Shown piece by piece: positions 57,353 to 64,000 of a stretch of 64,000 nt of DNA. The stretch lies in contig JAJVDF010000134.1 of assembly GCA_022410635.1 (NCBI GenBank), positions 464,086 through 528,085 on the forward strand, written 5' to 3'. Under the pieces are notes generated by a model that ran no database searches, was not told the DNA's origin, and saw nothing but the letters and a program-made list of their open reading frames with translations. How positions within the stretch are numbered: the first letter of the stretch is position 1; every line of letters starts with the position of its first letter. The DNA comes from Tretioscincus oriximinensis (Eukaryota; Chordata; Lepidosauria; Squamata; Gymnophthalmidae). The position numbers and the translations under genes were made by a program.

Positions 57353-57612
57353 CTTAGCTTCTTTATTACCTTTTCTTTTGTTCTTAAATTCTTAACCAAA
57401 AAAGAAAGAAAGAATTTGTTATTATTGTTTAGAAAGTATTTTTCACCTTGAGTTAATTCAGTTAATTCAGGCTCTGTCTTCATTTCCAGAGAGGCATCTC
57501 TGTTGCCTCTGTGGTCTTCTCCTTTATTTCCATATCAATCTGCGATTTCATGTTTCTTGGTGTTTCAGTGCAGCCCATGAAGAAACTGACCTGCTGTTGA
57601 AGTGCCTCTGTG

Positions 57613-57643
57613 AGAGATTGCACTGCGAAATAGTGCAATCTCT
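57613..57643. repeat. 12-bp perfect hairpin, extendable
   Basis: agagattgcact (57613-57624), loop gcgaaat, agtgcaatctct (57632-57643). With one bulge the pairing extends outward through tctg/caga. No transcript evidence. Confidence 0.85.
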
Positions 57644-57830
57644 TCAGACACACATGCTGCCATCAAAAATGGAGATGAATAACCAGCAGGGTTCTTTTCA
57701 AATCAACAACAAAACCTTGTTTTTGTAAGTGAAGACACAGTCACAGTTTGAGACTAATAGCACTAAAAGGGGAACAATTGTCTTTTCTCAGATAGATTAA
57801 CCCATATCCCATTACACACCTATACTCCAT

Positions 57831-58096
57831 ATTTATTTATTTATTTATTTTATTTGTACTTATATCCCACCCTATACCTGAAGGTCTCAGAGCGGCCAAC
57901 CAAAGGGGGGCGCACATAGCTTTTGTTACTTTCTCCACAACAGACACCCTGTGAAGTAGGTGGGGCTGAGAGAGTTCTAAAGAACTGTGACTGGCCCAAA
58001 GTCACCCAGCTGGCTTTCAAGGAGGAGTGGGTAATCGAACCGGGAGACAGCCAGATAAGAGTCCCACACTCTAACCACTACACCAAACTGGCTCCT
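57831..58096 (-). mobile_element. tRNA-derived SINE, full length, reverse strand
   Basis: Reverse complement starts ggagccagtttggtgtagtg with A box tggtgtagtggttag and B box ggttcgattac, then cttcacagggtgtctgttgt, and ends in (AAAT)n. It is close to the plus-strand SINE at 35449 and nearer to a tRNA B box, so possibly younger. Confidence 0.92.
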
Positions 58097-58099
58097 ACC

Positions 58100-59065
58100 T
58101 CTTATGAAAATATATCACTTCTACAACCTATATTAGCTTTCCCTTAGGATCCAAGCAGAATTATTCTTTATTCAAAAGGAGATTAAAAACAAGTAATCTC
58201 AAAGGTAGCATCCAAATATGAACATTCCCATTCACAAAATGTAGCTTAGACTGGAGAGGCTACCATTTTAGGCCAGTTTTGAGTGCATGGCAATACAGCA
58301 AAAAGAAGCCATTTATACCATTAATTGTATGTCTTTGTATCCTAAAAGAAGAGTAACACTTAATTGTTCATCATTATCATCATCATCATCATCATCATTA
58401 TTCAGAACCTATATGCAGACAAACCTGCAGAAAGCAACAATAATAATCACTCAGAAAAAATGCTTTTTCATATGCATAAAAAGATTCGGCATTATTACAG
58501 AAATCTCAGAAGACACATACAAAAATGGCTTAAGAAACCTATAGATTTGACTTACTCAGAAAGAATGCCCAGGGAAATGCTTTCTCATCTAAAGACAGCT
58601 AGACCTTCTCATTACAGATTGATATCTTTCAAATTTGATAGTTTTAGCACTATCCATTTTGCAACAATATGCAAAATTATTCCCAAGACTTTCCCCCCCA
58701 TATCTTAAAAGTGCCATAGCTTGCTATACCATTTTAGAGAAATAGTAATGTGCTTTCCTATAATAAAGTAGAAAAAGCCCTTTTCCAGTAATATGATGGT
58801 GATTAATTGTGCACTTTTTAAATTTGTAACAACTTCCCTGTTTTAATAATAATAAAAAACAGAAAATACTGGCTTACCAGAAGGATATTTATTTACGTTT
58901 TATCCTGTCTTACACCCAAATAGCGCAATATGTATCAAAATAAAACTACTAATACTATTACATTAATTTAAATGAATGAATTACAGGCCTGGTAGCTCTG
59001 CATGAACAAAAGCCAGATTCAGAACTGGTCTTTATTTAAAGAACTGGACTAAATAGTTTTTTTTA
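58100..59065. other. Mostly unannotated; ATC microsatellite and SINE/LINE tail
   Basis: (ATC)n occupies about 58369-58401. tatttatttacgttttatcc near 58888 resembles the reverse-strand 3' tail of L2/SINE elements. Nothing else recognised. Confidence 0.5.
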
Positions 59066-59069
59066 TAAA

Positions 59070-59925
59070 AGGGTCCCACACAACATACACTCCTACCACC
59101 TGATGGGAACCAAGCTTTCTGTGACCGAGCAAGAAAAGGATCTTGGGGTGTCAACCCAGTGTGCAGCAGCAGCAAAAAAGGCAAATTCCATGTTGGGGAT
59201 AATTAGGAAAGGAATTGAAAACAAGTCAGCAAATGTTGTTTTGCCTCTTTATAAATCTGTGGTGAGGCCACATTTGGAATACTGTGTTCAATTCTGGTCA
59301 CCACATCTCAAGAGGGATATTTTGGAACTGGAGAAGGTGTAGAAAAGGGCAGCAAAAATGATCAAGGGTCTGGAGCACCTCCCTTACGAAGCAAGGCTGC
59401 AAAGTCTGGGCCTCTTCAGCCTTGAAAGGAGGCGTTTGAGGGGTGATCTGATTGAAGTGTACAAAATCATGCATGGGATCGACAGGGTGAATAGAGAAAA
59501 ATGTTTTCTCTATCACACAACACAAGGATCAGAGGGCACTCCTTAAAACTGTTGGGTATAAAAGTGAGAACACACAAAGGAAAGTATTTTTTCACCCAGA
59601 GGGTCATCGGCCTGTGGAATTTCCTTCCTGAAGAGGTAGTGGTAGCTAACAGCTTGGATAGTTTCATGACAGTACTAGACAGGTTTATGGACACCAAAGG
59701 TATAAATGGATACTAGGATGGATGTATGGATTCTGCCTCCGGGATGGAGCAACAGGCAGGACTCCTGATATACCGTTTGCAGGGAGTCATGAACAGCTGC
59801 ATATTTTGCTTTAGACTGCCCAGGTGCATCTGGTGGGCCTCTGTGTAACACAGAATGCTGGACTTGATGGACTGTGGCCTGATCCAGTATGGCTCTTCTT
59901 ATGTTCTTATGTTCTATTTAGTCCA
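59070..59925 (+). pseudogene. CR1 LINE: ORF2 C-terminus plus 3' UTR, broken
   Basis: Reads TEQEKDLGV, CAAAAKKANSMLGIIRKGI, LYKSVVRPHLEYCVQFW, then a TAG at 59340-59342. The same frame resumes with MIKGLEHLPYE and LFSLERRRLRGDLIEVYKI, shifts frame near 59500 and ends with RVIGLWNFLPEEVVVANSLDSF. About a dozen codons are missing after KDLGV compared with the CR1 at 54202. The 3' UTR ends in cttatgttcttatgttct. It is the longest member of the subfamily seen at 16962, 18916, 27625/28011, 42597, 52733 and 62931. Confidence 0.92.
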
Positions 59926-59929
59926 TTAT

Positions 59930-62925
59930 TGAGAGCTAAAGATGGATAAAAAGTATGTGTGTGACTCCAGTTACACATAGGCATTTTGAGTCTGCTTGAC
60001 AATTAGTAGTGGTAATGGGGAACCACAGAGAATGGCCTGTCTTCACCATAGTTCCACAGAACTCCTTAAGGGAGGACTTTCAGAAAAAAGAAAAAAAAGA
60101 ACAAGCATTTGAAAAGTACATACAAGTGAGTGTTTTAAGGGACAAATGCACAGACAAAAAAGAGACATGGACATAGACAAAGGAGGGGAAAGAAGGTCAG
60201 AGGGGAAAAGATACATTAAAGTAATGGAGAACATGCATTTTGTTTAAATTGCAATTTCATAACAGAAGACACTATTGCCTAAATTTGCATGACATTAAAA
60301 AATAAGACCAACAAAATGGGAATAACTTGGGTTTTTTAAGGGGAATTAGGTGTCCTTTTTCCGTGCAGGATCTAATGACAACTATGAACTTTTCCATGGA
60401 ACAGGATGCAGTTGACTGGCATGGGTTCCAGAAGGAAAGAAGAGATGGAGAGATAATTCAAACAGGTGTAATCTTTATTAAAAACAAACAGGCAGTTTAA
60501 TTAGTGGCTGCAATAGCAAGCAAACATGGCAGCAAAATTTCAATACAAAGCTCTAGGCAAGGTTTTTTAAAAAACAAAACACAACTATGATAAAACAATG
60601 GAAGGGAATATGGTACGGATATGGAAAAGAGTAGCAAGGTTCCTGATCTATCTGTGATGTTCTGGCCAGTATTATTCCTACAAATAAAAACAACAAAGCA
60701 GGGGGCAACAGAAGATAGTCTCTCACCCTTGCAGTCTTCTTCTTCCAGGCTTCGCCAGGCTAGAGAAGGAAAAATTCTGAGTGGAAGAAAGCCTCTCAGA
60801 TGTCAGCCTGCACAGTTAACCAGGCTCAGAAGCCCAAAAAAAAGGGGGGAATGGGAGACTGGAGCACTCCACAATCCTCACTTCCCAAAATGTACAACCT
60901 GTTGCTGGGTGACAGAAAACAAAAGATGGAGAAAATGATTTAGTTCAGCAAGGAATGTCTTCAAATCCGCTTCGTCAGCTCCACTTCTCCATATCTTGTT
61001 TTCTTCTATATGCATAATGGAAAAGAAGGCTGGACCTTATTACTGTGGTGGTTACTTCCAACTCTATGATTCTATGAAACTGTGGTCCTATATTCATGAA
61101 TTCACTAGTTACTGTATATAGTTTTGGAGAAACCTAATCTTTGTGAGCATAATGATATTCATACTTCTAGCAAGAGGAAATTTTATAAAAATGTCTCTTG
61201 CATATATTTTTTTTTGCTTTGGGATTCCATTCTCAATAGGTTACCTGAATGACTTTGTATCAATAAACAATACTGCAACCACGGTTTTCTTTTATTTTTC
61301 TTAACCCCAGATTTTGAGGCACTAGTAAATGTGAGGAATGACAGTATTGGAAAAGAAGAAAGAACTGCATACCTATTCCACATTGCCATCTCTGGAGATA
61401 ATAGAAGTTTTACAGCTCACAAATAATTCCTTTAATATGTTTATATGAATGTCCCCAAGCTGTGCAACATCCAATTATTCCTTCTTTTTACTGCTGACTA
61501 TATAGCAAAGAAAGTTGTCTCCTGAGGAATTGTGTCCCTGTGTTTGGATAAAATGTAGTCTTTAGTTATTTATTTATTTAGGTGATCTGCAGATGGATGA
61601 AATTGGTGTACTAAAATGTGGCTTAGTTACTGAGCAGTGGGACAATTTGTATTACATAAGGGCAGTCTGCAAAATACTAGAGGGAAAAACCTAATGAGAC
61701 ATGGTTTCTTCAGTATTCTACTAATAAGTCTGAGACATGAGCACTGAATGAATGATGATGCAGAAGTCTTGGAACCTGGAGACATATTGTTCCACAGCAG
61801 AATGAATTTCCACTGAAATAAGAAAACAGATCCTGCATTGAATAATAATAATAATATGAAGGTGAAGGCAAAAAAGAAAATGTCAAAGAAGAAGGTGGCG
61901 ATAACAATGAAGAAGAAGGCAACAATGAAGAAGAAGAGGGTGAAGAAGAATGCATTTTAGTATATAGTTTTAATCTATGTGTATCCCAGATCTATATTGA
62001 AATTGAAGCACATGTCCATGGTAATCCTAAGATTTTTCTGGGATATAGGGGGTTATATTCCATGGTATTGCTATAATGGGAAAAAATATTTCTCAACACA
62101 TTATAACAATGGTAACTAGCTTTTCTGGTGATTGGTGCTAGAAGCTGACATTTTGAAGATATCCACTATGAGTATAGATGACCCTAAAATGGCTACCATG
62201 CTATATATGCATAACTAGCATTGCATAATTCTAGATATTCCATGCCTGGATATATACATCATATTATCATAGATACAAGTTCCACATGGAAATACATGAG
62301 GTCTTTTATGGAATAAGGCTAAATAGATTATTTTCTGGTTCCTCTCTAGAGGTGACGATTGAAACAGTTTGCCATAGTTTGCTTTGGATGAGAGGCTGGC
62401 AGCAGTATATTTTCCAGATTGTTTGATTTACCACTATTTTTCCTGCCTTTCTCATCTAAAGCTTTATCTTTATAAATTACAATTCATGTGTGATTTTAAA
62501 ACATTTCTATATATATTTGAGCTATTTGTGTGTTTAAAAATAAAAATACATGTATGTGTGTGTGTGTGTGTATTCATGAATACATGTAATGATGATTATA
62601 ATAGTATGAAGGATTGGGTCTCTGCAATTAGTCAAGAAAGAAGTCTTCATAAGGAACGTTGTTCAAAAATAAGATTTTTAAGACATATTTGTGCTGAATG
62701 AAAATGGAATTGTAAATACTCAAACAATATAAATGTTGTTCATGATGATGGTTATGAAGCATGACATTTTTTAACTGCAAAAATAAACGTTGCTAATTCA
62801 GGAACTCCCCAGAAAATGGGAAGACAATTGGTATCTATCTGTCCTCTTTTGTTCTTCTGGGAAGCCATCAGATAGCCCATATTCATGATAGTGGTATGGT
62901 AGTGTTCTGTACTATAACCCAGCCA
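59930..62925. other. Mostly unannotated; small repeats noted
   Basis: A CR1 3'-end remnant (cttccaactctatgattcta) lies at about 61040-61078. AAT and GAA-rich runs occupy about 61844-61950 and (TG)n is at 62551-62572. The segment 60385-61000 has AATAAA on the reverse strand (near 60476) followed by a CT-rich end and could be a reverse-strand solo LTR, but no termini were found. No gene seen. Confidence 0.45.
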
Positions 62926-62930
62926 CAGGC

Positions 62931-63090
62931 ATAAGAACATAGGAAGAGCCCTGTTGAATCATGTCACAGCCCATGATGTCCAGCATTCTGTTTCATACAG
63001 TGATCCACCAATTACTTTTGGGCATTCCCAAGCAACAAAAGAAAGCAAAAACTTTATCTGTTTTTGACACCCAACCAATGGCATTTAGAA
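62931..63090 (-). mobile_element. CR1 LINE 3' end, diverged
   Basis: cataagaacataggaagagc, then cagcccatgatgtccagcat, accaattacttttgggca and gaaagcaaaaactttatctg follow the CR1 3' UTR in reverse. It fades after about 63090. Confidence 0.75.
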
Positions 63091-63514
63091 GGATCCTACC
63101 AGTCTATTCAACCTGGAAGTATACATTTGTAGCAATAAACACAACCAAACATATTGATGATATACTTGCAGGGAGTTGGAAATGTTGGGTTGAAGTGAAA
63201 ACATCCAGGAAAAGGGTGTATTGAAAAGGAGAAAGGCTTTTTGTCATGGCAGAAAATAGCTTGGCCTATTTGTTGGTCACTCTTTAGCTCACTCTTTAGC
63301 TGAACTAGACAGCACAGATTTATTGCATTATGGTTGAATATTATGGACTAAAGTATGCATACTCCAGAATAAAACCATCCTGCAAAGCTTTATTGCCAAA
63401 TATTCAAGTATACAGGAATAAGTATGTATAACTAACCAACCATATATATTTACAGTATATCTACGTTTTGACATTCTGTCACCTCTTGACATGTGAGATT
63501 TACATGTATGTGAC

Positions 63515-63600
63515 ACATTCTCATGTCAGCCATTTTGCTTGCTATTTGACAAGAGGAAGTCCAGTAGTTTGCTGTAAATACCAGATTCCTTTGACTTATC
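63515..63600. repeat. Dispersed repeat, pair with 55060-55165
   Basis: See the pair at 55060; shared blocks are tctcatgtcagccattttgc, gacaagaggaagt and gtaaataccagatt. Confidence 0.5.
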
Positions 63601-63633
63601 CTCAAAGCTGAAGGAATCAATACAGGAGATAAT

Positions 63634-64000
63634 GACTTACGCGGCGAGGGGGGGCGGCGTTAGTGGCGGCGGCGGGGGGGCAGGGGNNNNNNNNNNNNNN
63701 NNNNNNNNNNNNNNNNNNNNNNNNNNNNNNNNNNNNNNNNNNNNNNNNNNNNNNNNNNNNNNNNNNNNNNNNNNNNNNNNNNNNNNNNNNNNNNNNNNNN
63801 NNNNNNNNNNNNNNNNNNNNNNNNNNNNNNNNNNNNNNNNNNNNNNNNNNNNNNNNNNNNNNNNNNNNNNNNNNNNNNNNNNNNNNNNNNNNNNNGCCCC
63901 CCCGCCTAAATAAAAGGTGCGGGTACTGCGTACCAGCGCGTACCGTCACAAAAAAAAAGCCCTGTAAATACTTTAGGTGTCATAAAAATGTATAATTGGC
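63634..64000. other. GC-rich block with 209-bp N gap
   Basis: An abrupt switch to CpG-rich, G-run sequence (cttacgcggcgagggg, ggcggcgg) is followed by N from 63687 to 63895 and then gccccccgcctaaataaaag. The cttac...gcggcgaggg start and the later TATA-like ctaaataaaag echo the opening of the GCL copies, so this may be a fourth copy. It may also be an unrelated CpG island. The gap prevents a decision. Confidence 0.4.

Noticed and set aside
63687..63895. ORFs of about 90-110 codons across the N gap
   Set aside because: They consist of undetermined residues.

Overview
This window looks like non-coding, repeat-rich DNA from a squamate reptile (probably a lizard; the species cannot be read from the sequence). 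The evidence is the repeat set: many 5'-truncated CR1 LINEs ending in TTATGTTC or ATTCTATG octamers, an L2/L3-type LINE with a TTCTA microsatellite tail, a tRNA-derived SINE with the 'agccagtttggtg' head, L1-clade fragments, a Penelope-like insertion, hAT and mariner MITEs, and several LTR families. No host protein-coding gene, tRNA or rRNA was recognised. The only long ORFs (476, 391 and 326 codons) belong to LINEs.

Layout. 1-301: a 51-bp minisatellite running off the left edge. 1.8-4.4 kb: AAC/AAT microsatellite, a 0.47-kb TIR element, and short dispersed and tandem repeats. 6.4-9.7 kb: MITEs, then a minus-strand L1 fragment split by a candidate solo LTR. 10.8 kb: a mariner MITE. 11.5-12.5 kb: copy 1 of a GC-rich LTR-like family (called 'GCL' here). 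13.9-14.6, 18.85-19.7 and 25.4-26.1 kb: three copies of another LTR family, one interrupted by a CR1. 23.9-24.1 kb: a near-perfect palindromic Penelope-type insertion. 27.6-28.3 kb: a CR1 with an inverted 5' part. 29.0 kb: a hAT MITE with exact 8-bp target duplication. 29.4-32.5 kb: an L2/L3-like LINE containing a 348-bp assembly-type duplication. 33.2-35.7 kb: DNA-transposon ends, an L2 relic and a SINE. 39.1-39.6 kb: second copy of the TIR element, inverted. 41.6-44.1 kb: candidate LTR, CR1, MITE. 46.4-47.4 kb: GCL copy 2. 49.0-50.05 kb: a 5'-truncated L1 with target duplication. 51.8-52.65 kb: GCL copy 3, reverse strand. 52.7-63.1 kb: CR1, L2 and SINE copies and a tiny hAT-type MITE. 63.64 kb to the end: a GC-rich block with a 209-bp N gap.

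Nothing here works as a gene pathway; the window is a stack of selfish elements, several nested, which gives relative ages (L1 older than the LTR inside it; LTR older than the CR1 inside it). The most unusual items are the GCL family, whose two best copies keep the same branched fold (an invariant outer stem plus hairpins whose sequences differ but still pair), and the Penelope palindrome with hammerhead-like cores in both arms.
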